A stretch of 9,006 nt of DNA, from contig CAMMZE010000024.1 of NCBI GenBank assembly GCA_946529195.1, positions 1 through 9,006 of the forward strand. Direction: 5' to 3'. Each line of letters opens with the position of its first letter. The first letter of the stretch is position 1. This stretch comes from an uncultured Lachnospiraceae bacterium (GTDB taxonomy: Bacteria; Bacillota_A; Clostridia; Lachnospirales; Lachnospiraceae). The notes beneath the pieces were generated by a model. The model saw nothing but the letters and a program-made list of their open reading frames with translations. It made no database searches and was not told the DNA's origin. The position numbers and the translations under genes were made by a program. This document shows, in pieces, positions 1 to 5,906 of the stretch.

Positions 1-3000
1 TCACCGGCAGAGAAGCCGCCGGGGAACATGAGGATCTGGGCATCGGAAATGCCCTTGACAAAGGCCTCTACAGACTCGCGAACACCGTCTGCGGTCAGAT
101 TTCTGAATACCTGTGTCTGTACCTTGGCGCCTGCCCGCTCAAAAGCTCTGGCACTGTCATACTCACAGTTGGTACCCGGGAATACAGGGATAAATACCTT
201 GGGCTGCGCAATCGGATGGGTGCAGATCCGGACATCCTTGCAATCAAAGATCTGGTCTCTGACTGTTTCCTGCTTTACGCCGGAGCTGGTCGGGAATACC
301 GGTTCTAAGGTGCCTGTCCAGGCTGCAATGGCCTCATCGATAGCGAGCGACATATCCTGATAGCAGATGACAGGATCGCTGATGACCTCACCGAAGATGG
401 TGTAAGGCACCTGGATGCCGGCCAGCTTGTCTGCCGGTACTTCAGCCAGGATGCAGCCGTAGTCAGCAGGACGGAAAAGGCTGTCTGCCGGGATCTGATC
501 GCTGATGCGCACGCCGAGCTTGTTGCCGAAAGCCATCTTGGATACAGCAGCCGCTGCGCCGCCGAAACCAAGGGTATAAGCGGAAATGATGGTGCCGTTT
601 CCGGTCAGCTCGTGGATGGCGTCATAGAGGGCACAAATCTGGGCATAATCCGGCATATCAGCAGCATCGCGGGCAATATCAAAGCGGACAATGCAGCTGC
701 CGGCCTTTTTCAGCTCAGGTGTGATGATCTCCTGCTGCTTTGCAACATCAACTGCGAAGGAGATGAGGGTAGCAGGTACATGGATCTCATTGAAGGAACC
801 GGACATGGAATCCTTGCCGCCGATGGAAGGCAGGCCAAATCCCTTCTGGGCAGTGTAGGCACCGAGCAGAGCGCTCATGGGCTCGCCCCATACCTTGGGA
901 TCTTCGGTCATGCGGCGGAAATACTCCTGGAAGGAGAAGCGGATCTTCTTGTAATCACCGCCTGCGGCAACAATCTTGGCCACAGATTCCACAACCGCGT
1001 AAGCTGCACCGTGATAAGGACTCCAGTTGGACAGATAAGGGTTGAAGCCGTAGCTCATCAGGGTAGCGGCATCAGACTTTCCTTCCGGAACCGGGATCTT
1101 GGCAGCCATAGACTGGGTCGGTGTCAGCTGGTAGCGGCCGCCGTAAGGCATGTAGACGCTGCCTGCGCCGATGGAGGCGTCAAACATTTCAACCAGACCG
1201 CGCTGGGAGCAGACATTCAGGTCAGACAGGCAGGCAAGCCAGGCAGCCTTCATATCGCTGTGGTCAGGAATCTGATCAAAGTAGCTGTCGGCTCTGGAAG
1301 GAGAGGAAACAACAACTTCGGTCTCCTGATGCGCGCCGTTGGTATCCAGGAAAGCACGGGAAATATTGACGATTTCCTTGCCTCTCCAGCTAAGGACCAG
1401 ACGGGGATCTTCGGTAACGACTGCCACGCAGGTCGCTTCCAGATTTTCTTCATCCGCATATTTCATGAATGCATCCGCATCCTTGGGATCGATAACAACG
1501 GCCATACGCTCCTGAGACTCGGAAATAGCAAGCTCAGTACCGTCCAGACCGGCATATTTCTTGGGAACCTTATCCAGGTCGATCTGCAGGCCGGCAGCAA
1601 GTTCGCCGATGGCAACAGATACACCGCCCGCGCCAAAGTCATTGCATTTCTTGATCAGAACGCTGGCTTCGGGACGGCGGAAGAGACGCTGGAGCTTACG
1701 CTCTGTGGGAGCGTTGCCCTTCTGTACTTCTGCGCCGCAGGTGTCGATGGACTGGGTATTATGAGCCTTAGAAGAACCGGTAGCGCCGCCGCAGCCGTCA
1801 CGGCCGGTACGGCCGCCCAGCAGAATGATCAGGTCGCCCGGATCCGAGGTCAGTCTGGTAACATTTTTGCGGGGGGCAGCTGCCATAACAGCGCCGACCT
1901 CCATGCGTTTTGCCACATAGTCAGGATGGTAGATCTCATTGACCAGGCCGGTCGCCAGGCCAATCTGGTTGCCGTAGGAGCTGTATCCGTGCGCAGCTTC
2001 CGTAACCAGTTTTCTCTGAGGCAGCTTGCCCTCGAGGGTATCAGAAGCAGCCACTCTGGGATCAGCAGCACCGGTCACGCGCATGGCCTGATAAACATAG
2101 GTACGGCCGGACAGCGGGTCGCGGATGGCTCCGCCCAGACAGGTAGCAGCACCGCCGAAAGGCTCGATCTCAGTCGGATGATTGTGGGTCTCATTTTTGA
2201 AGTTAACCAGCCACTCCTCTGTCTTGCCGTCCACCTCAATGGGAACGATGATGGAGCAGGCATTGATCTCATCCGTATCCTCCTGATCCTGGAGTTTGCC
2301 GTCTTTTTTCAGCTTTTTCATAGCCATGAGGGCAATGTCCATCAGGCAGATGAACTTGTCGCTGCGTCCGGCATAGACCTCAGCGCGGTCTGCCTCGTAA
2401 AGAGCAAAGGTATCCTGCAGAACCTGTGAATAATCACCCTCTTCAAAGCTGATGTTCTTCAGCTCGGTCTGGAAGGTGGTATGGCGGCAGTGGTCGGACC
2501 AGTAGGTATCAAGAACGCGGATCTCTGTCATGCTGGGATCACGCTTCTCCTCAGCCTGGAAGTGGTCCTGGATGAACTGGAAGTCACGGAAAGTCATGGC
2601 AAGGCCAAGAGAATCGTACAGTGCCTTCAGCTCAGCTTCCGGCATAGAGCAGAAGCCGTCAAAGATCAGGACATCATCCGGCTCGGCAAAATCCATAGCC
2701 AGGGTTTCGGGCTTGTCTGCATTATTTTCTCTGGAGTCAACAGGGTTGATGCAAAAGCTCTTGATCCGGTCAAGTTCCTGCTGTGTGCAGCTGCCGTCAA
2801 TGACATAAGTCACAGCGCAGCGGATCACAGGATTTTCATCGGGGCTCAGCAGTCTGACGCACTGCTCTGCGGAATCGGCTCTCTGATCGAACTGGCCGGG
2901 CAGGGCTTCCACAGAAAAAACAGCCTCATTGCCATGAACAGGCAGGCGCTCTTCATAAAGAAAGTCTACCGGGGGTTCCGAAAAGATGGTGACCTTCGCC

Positions 3001-3167
3001 TCTTCATAGGTCGAGTCTGATATGTTTTCCATGTCGTAGCGAACCAGGACCCGTACGGACTTGACAGATGAAATTCCCAGATATTCGCTGATATTAGAGT
3101 AGAGTTCTCTGGCACTGACAGCATAGTCGGGCTTTTTCTCTACGTAGATACGTCTCACTTTGCTCAT
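1..3167 (-). CDS. purL: Phosphoribosylformylglycinamidine (FGAM) synthase, large fused form, 3' end missing
   Basis: This cytoplasmic enzyme of de novo purine synthesis converts FGAR to FGAM using ATP and glutamine. About 1055 codons are open to the left edge, where the frame runs off. From memory, single-chain clostridial enzymes are roughly 1250 residues, so nearly 200 are missing. The start at 3167 gives MSKVRRIYVEKK, with GGAGG 5 nt upstream. Visible marks in order are an N-terminal PurS-like part, SDHCRHTTF (224-232), THNHP (327-331) in the first synthase half, GGKDSMSG (near 783-790) in the second half, and the start of a class I glutamine amidotransferase domain with FPGTNCEYD (from 996) and FPGGFSAG (1048-1055). 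The catalytic Cys and the His/Glu pair of that domain should lie beyond the edge. It is transcribed divergently from yqeB. Two ATGs at 3236 and 3248 are in frame upstream but have poorer start contexts. Family assignment is very secure. Confidence 0.97.
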   Translation of the reverse strand, partial: MSKVRRIYVEKKPDYAVSARELYSNISEYLGISSVKSVRVLVRYDMENISDSTYEEAKVTIFSEPPVDFLYEERLPVHGNEAVFSVEALPGQFDQRADSAEQCVRLLSPDENPVIRCAVTYVIDGSCTQQELDRIKSFCINPVDSRENNADKPETLAMDFAEPDDVLIFDGFCSMPEAELKALYDSLGLAMTFRDFQFIQDHFQAEEKRDPSMTEIRVLDTYWSDHCRHTTFQTELKNISFEEGDYSQVLQDTFALYEADRAEVYAGRSDKFICLMDIALMAMKKLKKDGKLQDQEDTDEINACSIIVPIEVDGKTEEWLVNFKNETHNHPTEIEPFGGAATCLGGAIRDPLSGRTYVYQAMRVTGAADPRVAASDTLEGKLPQRKLVTEAAHGYSSYGNQIGLATGLVNEIYHPDYVAKRMEVGAVMAAAPRKNVTRLTSDPGDLIILLGGRTGRDGCGGATGSSKAHNTQSIDTCGAEVQKGNAPTERKLQRLFRRPEASVLIKKCNDFGAGGVSVAIGELAAGLQIDLDKVPKKYAGLDGTELAISESQERMAVVIDPKDADAFMKYADEENLEATCVAVVTEDPRLVLSWRGKEIVNISRAFLDTNGAHQETEVVVSSPSRADSYFDQIPDHSDMKAAWLACLSDLNVCSQRGLVEMFDASIGAGSVYMPYGGRYQLTPTQSMAAKIPVPEGKSDAATLMSYGFNPYLSNWSPYHGAAYAVVESVAKIVAAGGDYKKIRFSFQEYFRRMTEDPKVWGEPMSALLGAYTAQKGFGLPSIGGKDSMSGSFNEIHVPATLISFAVDVAKQQEIITPELKKAGSCIVRFDIARDAADMPDYAQICALYDAIHELTGNGTIISAYTLGFGGAAAAVSKMAFGNKLGVRISDQIPADSLFRPADYGCILAEVPADKLAGIQVPYTIFGEVISDPVICYQDMSLAIDEAIAAWTGTLEPVFPTSSGVKQETVRDQIFDCKDVRICTHPIAQPKVFIPVFPGTNCEYDSARAFERAGAKVQTQVFRNLTADGVRESVEAFVKGISDAQILMFPGGFSAG

Positions 3168-3204
3168 GATGACCTCCATTTCGTGTGCGGTGTTTGATGG
3201 GCCT

Positions 3205-3219
3205 GCGCGCGGCGCGCGC
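3205..3219. repeat. Alternating-CG palindrome in the purL 5' leader
   Basis: Two copies of GCGCGC flank a 3-nt centre and form a perfect 6-bp all-GC stem. The surrounding bases 3205-3220 are almost wholly alternating C and G. It lies about 38 nt upstream of the purL start and downstream of the predicted purL promoter, so it would be transcribed in the purL leader. No T run follows on the minus strand, so it is not an intrinsic terminator. I do not recognise a riboswitch here. Confidence 0.6.
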
Positions 3220-3260
3220 GATGCTCCTGCGTGCATATTGCGAATCATAATGTATTCCTA

Positions 3261-3289
3261 ATCATACCATAAAAATATTCGGATGGGAA
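3261..3289 (-). promoter_or_regulatory. Predicted sigma-A promoter of purL
   Basis: Read on the minus strand, a -35 TTCCCA (3284-3289) and a -10 TATGAT (3261-3266) are 17 nt apart, and TGG before the -10 makes it an extended -10. Transcription would begin near 3254, giving a leader of about 87 nt. A second TATGAT (3244-3249) lies 17 nt downstream but lacks a good -35. No guanine/PreQ1-type purine riboswitch is evident in the leader. Confidence 0.5.
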
Positions 3290-3345
3290 TATGCCTGCCC
3301 CGCTTTCCTGCCTGCCAAAGGGTGACAAAAAACGGGGATTTGTTA

Positions 3346-3374
3346 TTGCTTTTTTGGTACATTTACATGATAAT
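3346..3374 (+). promoter_or_regulatory. Possible promoter of the yqeB-mocA operon
   Basis: TTGCTT (3346-3351) and GATAAT (3369-3374) are 17 nt apart, about 30 nt before the yqeB start. The -10 matches five of six consensus bases; the -35 matches only TTG. It lies in an AT-rich stretch, as expected for a promoter, but the call is moderate. Confidence 0.4.
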
Positions 3375-3405
3375 CATAGTAATAAGGATCTGAAGGAGGA
3401 ATCGT

Positions 3406-4212
3406 ATGAGCATGCTGGTTTTGATAAAGGGAGCCGGAGATCTGGCGAGCGGAATCGCCTGCCGCCTGATCCGAAGCGGTTTTCAGGTCATTATGACAGA
3501 CCTTCCCAGACCGACAGCCGTTCGCTGTACGGTAGCTTTTTCTTCTGCGGTTTATCAGAAAGAGGTCTGTATAGAGGGGATCAGCGGAGTCCTGGCATCA
3601 GATGCCGAAGAGGCGCGGACCATCGCAGCTTCCGGCAAAGTGGCAGTACTGACGGATCCGAAGTGCCAGTGCCGCACAGTCCTGCAGCCTGATGTTCTGG
3701 TCGATGCCATCATTGCAAAAAGAAATACAGGAACCGGAAAGACAGACGCTCCCATTGTCATCGGGGTGGGCCCGGGCTTTACAGCGCCGGAGGACTGCCA
3801 CTGCGTGGTAGAGACCAAGCGGGGACATGATCTGGGCCGGGTCTATTATGAGGGCAGTGCCATCCCCAATACCGGTGTACCGGGGGAAATCGGCGGCTAC
3901 AGCACGGAGCGTCTCGTTCGCAGCAGCGGAGACGGCATGTTCGAACCAATCGCATCGATCGGAGATATTGTACAGAAAGGACAGGTCGTTGCCAGGGTTG
4001 AAGGCAAGCCGGTTTGTGCCCAGATCGACGGTGTCCTCCGAGGCCTTTTGCCGGCCGGGACGCCGGTGACAGACGGCATGAAGGCAGGAGATGTCGATCC
4101 CAGATGTGAGGTCAGACACTGTTATTCCGTATCTGACAAGGCAAGGGCGATCGGAGGCGGCGTCCTGGAAGGGATTCTGCATGAAATGGCCATCCGCCGG
4201 AAGGAAGGTTGA
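3406..4212 (+). CDS. yqeB: YqeB-family (EF2563-type) selenium-dependent molybdenum hydroxylase system protein
   Basis: This 268-residue cytoplasmic protein belongs to a family that tracks with selenium-dependent molybdenum hydroxylases and is thought to help mature their Mo/Se cofactor; its reaction is not established. The sequence opens with a Rossmann-like glycine-rich loop, KGAGDLASG (8-16), then TDLPRPTAVR (31-40). The middle carries VDAIIAKRN (99-107), GVGPGF (120-125), ETKRGHDLGR (136-145) and NTGVPG (155-160). Residues about 185-233 look like a biotinyl/lipoyl-type hammerhead and end in GDVDPR, without an obvious modified lysine. The protein has ten cysteines, including two CxC pairs (87/89 and 131/133). 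AAGGAGGA lies 5 nt before the ATG, which favours this start over the Met at residue 3. It is followed after 4 nt by mocA, so the two are almost certainly co-transcribed. Confidence 0.9.
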   Translation: MSMLVLIKGAGDLASGIACRLIRSGFQVIMTDLPRPTAVRCTVAFSSAVYQKEVCIEGISGVLASDAEEARTIAASGKVAVLTDPKCQCRTVLQPDVLVDAIIAKRNTGTGKTDAPIVIGVGPGFTAPEDCHCVVETKRGHDLGRVYYEGSAIPNTGVPGEIGGYSTERLVRSSGDGMFEPIASIGDIVQKGQVVARVEGKPVCAQIDGVLRGLLPAGTPVTDGMKAGDVDPRCEVRHCYSVSDKARAIGGGVLEGILHEMAIRRKEG

Positions 4213-4216
4213 TGGT

Positions 4217-4798
4217 ATGGAAAAAAAGATATCCTGTATCATACTGGCAGCAGGAAAGGGCGAGCGGTTCGGCGGAGATAAGCTTCTGGCGCCGGTCAGA
4301 GGAGTTCCCATGATCAGCCGGGCCTTTCAGGCGGTCCCCAAAGAAGCCTTTCATCAGGTTGCTGTGGTAAGCGGGGAGGAAAGGATTCTGGAACTGGCCG
4401 GGCAGGAAGGTTTTGTGCCTGTGGAGAACGCTTTTCCGGAGCAGGGAATCAGCAGGAGCATACGGCTTGGAATCCGGGCGCTGGAGTCCTGCGATGCCAT
4501 TCTTTTCATGGTCAGTGACCAGCCTTTTCTGAAAAAAGAGAGTATCCTGCAGATACTTGACAAATATGCAGAGAACCCGGACTGTATCATCGCCCTTGCC
4601 CATAAAGGTGAAAGCGGCAATCCGGTCCTCTTCCCCAGGGAATACTTTCAGGAACTGGAGGCTCTGCAGGGGGACAAGGGCGGGAAGACCGTGATGAAAA
4701 GGTATCCCCTGCGGCAGAGACTGGTGGAAGTGCCGGAAGAACAACTGCTGGATGTCGATACAAAAGAGATGCTGGGCCGGCTGAAGGATCTCAAATAG
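4217..4798 (+). CDS. mocA: MocA/YgfJ-type molybdenum cofactor nucleotidyltransferase
   Basis: This is a 193-residue member of the NTP_transf_3 family. MocA proteins transfer CMP from CTP to molybdopterin, giving the dinucleotide cofactor of xanthine-dehydrogenase-like hydroxylases; the YgfJ subgroup accompanies selenium-dependent ones. The N-terminal nucleotide-binding signature LAAGKGERFGGDKL is at 10-23. SDQPFL (100-105) contains the metal-binding Asp region. GNPVLFP (134-140) and GDKGGK (152-157) match the substrate-binding C-terminal half, followed by LLDVDTKEM near 178-186. I chose the ATG at 4217 because GGAAGG sits about 8 nt upstream and the protein then has normal family length; the frame is open back to 4091, but that would overlap yqeB. 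Base preference (CTP or GTP) cannot be read with certainty, so MobA-like activity is the alternative. A hairpin terminator follows. Confidence 0.9.
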   Translation: MEKKISCIILAAGKGERFGGDKLLAPVRGVPMISRAFQAVPKEAFHQVAVVSGEERILELAGQEGFVPVENAFPEQGISRSIRLGIRALESCDAILFMVSDQPFLKKESILQILDKYAENPDCIIALAHKGESGNPVLFPREYFQELEALQGDKGGKTVMKRYPLRQRLVEVPEEQLLDVDTKEMLGRLKDLK

Positions 4799-4808
4799 AA
4801 TCATAAAA

Positions 4809-4842
4809 AAAAGACGCTGCGATGAAAAAAGCAGCGTCTTTT
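4809..4842. terminator. Bidirectional rho-independent terminator between mocA and the DUF1292 gene
   Basis: AAAAGACGCTGC (4809-4820) pairs perfectly with GCAGCGTCTTTT (4831-4842) around a 10-nt loop, a 12-bp stem. On the plus strand it ends in TTTTCT after mocA. On the minus strand the hairpin is followed by a run of eight T, so it also ends the convergent DUF1292 transcript. It fills most of the 47-nt gap between the two stop codons. Confidence 0.92.
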
Positions 4843-4845
4843 CTA

Positions 4846-5166
4846 TTAATCTTCCTGTATGTCTTCAAATAGTTCATCAAATTCATCTTCGTTGAGCAAG
4901 TCATCCAGGTAGTCGGTCACATTGTCAAGCTCATCATCGTCATCGATGGCCTCGACAAGAAAATCACCGTCCTCCAGAAGATGGTAACGGTAGGTGCAGA
5001 TTTCGGCATTCTCATCAAAGCCGCCGTCACTGTCCTGGGGGAGAAGGGCGATATACTGCCTGTCATCCACGCTGAAGATCGATAAGACCATGTAATCCAG
5101 CGGGGTGTCCCCATCCGTCATCAGAGTAATAATACTGTGACTGCCCGTATCAGAATCCAGTTCCAT
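4846..5166 (-). CDS. Acidic DUF1292-family (YrzB-like) protein of unknown function
   Basis: This 106-residue protein has no known biochemical role. It fits the DUF1292 (UPF0473/YrzB-like) family of Firmicutes in length and in pattern: an N-terminal strand segment (IITLMTDGDT, 12-21), a hydrophobic YMVLSIFSVDDRQYIALLP stretch (25-43), a YRYHLLEDGDF middle (59-69), and a highly acidic tail (from about 74). By count 35 residues are Asp or Glu, against two Arg and no Lys, so it should be very acidic and soluble. No signal peptide or membrane segment is visible. The start has GAGGT about 5 nt upstream. It has its own promoter at 5229-5257 and ends at the bidirectional terminator, so it is probably monocistronic although it lies downstream of luxS on the same strand. 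Confidence 0.82.
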   Translation of the reverse strand: MELDSDTGSHSIITLMTDGDTPLDYMVLSIFSVDDRQYIALLPQDSDGGFDENAEICTYRYHLLEDGDFLVEAIDDDDELDNVTDYLDDLLNEDEFDELFEDIQED

Positions 5167-5204
5167 TTTTTACCTCATTCAAAACTTTGTAATTGTCAGC
5201 AGGC

Positions 5205-5219
5205 TTGTGCTAAGCACAA
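5205..5219. promoter_or_regulatory. Perfect 15-bp palindrome, candidate operator of the DUF1292 gene
   Basis: TTGTGCT and AGCACAA form 7-bp arms around a single central base. The site falls at roughly +4 to +18 from the predicted start of the DUF1292 transcript, a usual place for a repressor site. It could instead be a small hairpin in the mRNA leader. I do not recognise the cognate regulator. Confidence 0.5.
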
Positions 5220-5228
5220 TCACTAGTC

Positions 5229-5257
5229 AGTATACAGGATGACAGCGCATTTGTAAA
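5229..5257 (-). promoter_or_regulatory. Predicted sigma-A promoter of the DUF1292 gene
   Basis: Read on the minus strand, TTTACA (5252-5257) and TATACT (5229-5234) are 17 nt apart, each matching five of six consensus bases. Transcription would start near 5222, about 55 nt before the coding start, and run through the palindrome at 5205-5219. No convincing terminator for luxS lies between its stop and this promoter, so some readthrough from luxS is possible. Confidence 0.7.
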
Positions 5258-5284
5258 GTTTCCTTTGAGGAACAAGTGCCGGTT

Positions 5285-5764
5285 TTATTCCGGGTAAATC
5301 AGCCTGTCAGGGCCGATGCCGGTCAGAACCTGATCCAGATACCGCGCTGCCAGATACTTTGCCATAGGCAGATTCTGGTCCAGCCAGTTGCCGCACTGGT
5401 CGGGGGCTGCTCCGGGGATTTCTCCCTCAAAGTCCCGGATAAAGGTGAACATTTCTGTCATGAGAGGGACCAGTTCATGGGAAGTATAATCGCCTGCCAG
5501 CAGCAGGTAGCAGCCTGTCCGGCAGCCCATAGGTCCAAAATAGACAACACGGCTGCCAAAATCAGGGTGGTTGCGCAGGAAGGTTGCTCCCAGGTGTTCG
5601 ATGGTATGCAGCTCCGCAGTATTCATAACAGGCTCCTCATTGGGGCTGGTCATGCGGATGTCAAAGGTAGTAATCACTTCGCTGCCGAAGCGGTCCTTGC
5701 GGGATACATAAAGTCCCGGCTGCAGTTTGATATGGTCAATGGTAAAACTTGCGATGGTTTCCAT
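5285..5764 (-). CDS. luxS: S-ribosylhomocysteine lyase LuxS (AI-2 precursor synthase)
   Basis: This cytoplasmic enzyme of the activated methyl cycle cleaves S-ribosylhomocysteine to homocysteine and 4,5-dihydroxy-2,3-pentanedione, the precursor of autoinducer-2. The 159-residue length is normal for the family. The metal site is visible: HTIEH supplies His53 and His57 with the catalytic Glu56 between them, and Cys124 in DQCGNW is the third ligand. GPMGCRTG carries the catalytic Cys81. DIRMTSPN (35-42) and LPMAKYLAARYL (132-143) also fit. CTCCTTT on the plus strand (5773-5779) is the ribosome binding site, 8 nt before the ATG. The usual partner, the nucleosidase Pfs/MtnN, is not in the window. 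It is divergent from the propeller gene, from an overlapping promoter pair. Confidence 0.96.
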   Translation of the reverse strand: METIASFTIDHIKLQPGLYVSRKDRFGSEVITTFDIRMTSPNEEPVMNTAELHTIEHLGATFLRNHPDFGSRVVYFGPMGCRTGCYLLLAGDYTSHELVPLMTEMFTFIRDFEGEIPGAAPDQCGNWLDQNLPMAKYLAARYLDQVLTGIGPDRLIYPE

Positions 5765-5797
5765 TATAGATGCTCCTTTCCGGATAATTTCCGTTAC

Positions 5798-5826
5798 AGT
5801 ATATCATAAAGATGGTTTCTTGTTGA
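5798..5826 (-). promoter_or_regulatory. Predicted luxS promoter, extended -10
   Basis: On the minus strand TCAACA (5821-5826) and TATACT (5798-5803) are 17 nt apart, and TGA precedes the -10, making an extended -10. The start of transcription would be near 5791, leaving a short leader of about 27 nt. Its -35 overlaps that of the opposing promoter at 5823-5851. Confidence 0.6.
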
Positions 5827-5851
5827 GCGACTTACGAAAATATGGTAAAAT
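5823..5851 (+). promoter_or_regulatory. Predicted promoter of the beta-propeller gene, extended -10
   Basis: TTGAGC (5823-5828) and TAAAAT (5846-5851) are 17 nt apart with TGG before the -10, a strong extended -10 promoter. The start of transcription would be near 5858, giving a leader of about 49 nt. It shares 4 bp of its -35 with the divergent luxS promoter. Confidence 0.7.
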
Positions 5852-5867
5852 ATCGGGTAAATCAGGA

Positions 5868-5883
5868 GCCGGGAGAGTCCGGC
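5868..5883 (+). other. Short GC hairpin in the leader of the beta-propeller gene
   Basis: GCCGG (5868-5872) pairs with CCGGC (5879-5883) around six bases in the short leader. Downstream CTCT (5889-5892) could instead pair with AGAG (5874-5877) in the loop. The ribosome binding site AAAGGAG (5894-5900) is not sequestered by the main stem. No known riboswitch is recognised. Confidence 0.35.
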
Positions 5884-5906
5884 CCATGCTCTGAAAGGAG
5901 AAGATT

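Noticed and set aside
612..2429. A 605-codon open frame on the plus strand across purL
   Set aside because: It lies wholly antisense to strongly conserved purL motifs, has no ribosome site and resembles no family. The length follows from the codon usage of the purL strand.
3168..3260. A purine-sensing riboswitch in the purL leader
   Set aside because: The leader is too short and lacks the three-way junction and loop sequences of the guanine, adenine or PreQ1 classes.
3291..3692. A 133-codon plus-strand frame overlapping the start of yqeB
   Set aside because: It overlaps yqeB in another frame for most of its length and has no ribosome site; the strong AAGGAGGA belongs to yqeB.
3598..4804. 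Two minus-strand frames of 237 and 230 codons opposite yqeB and mocA
   Set aside because: Both are antisense to clear family members and have no ribosome binding sites or recognisable domains.
5258..5284. A terminator directly after luxS
   Set aside because: Only a 5-bp hairpin (TTCCT/AGGAA) followed by a weak T-rich stretch is present, too poor to call.
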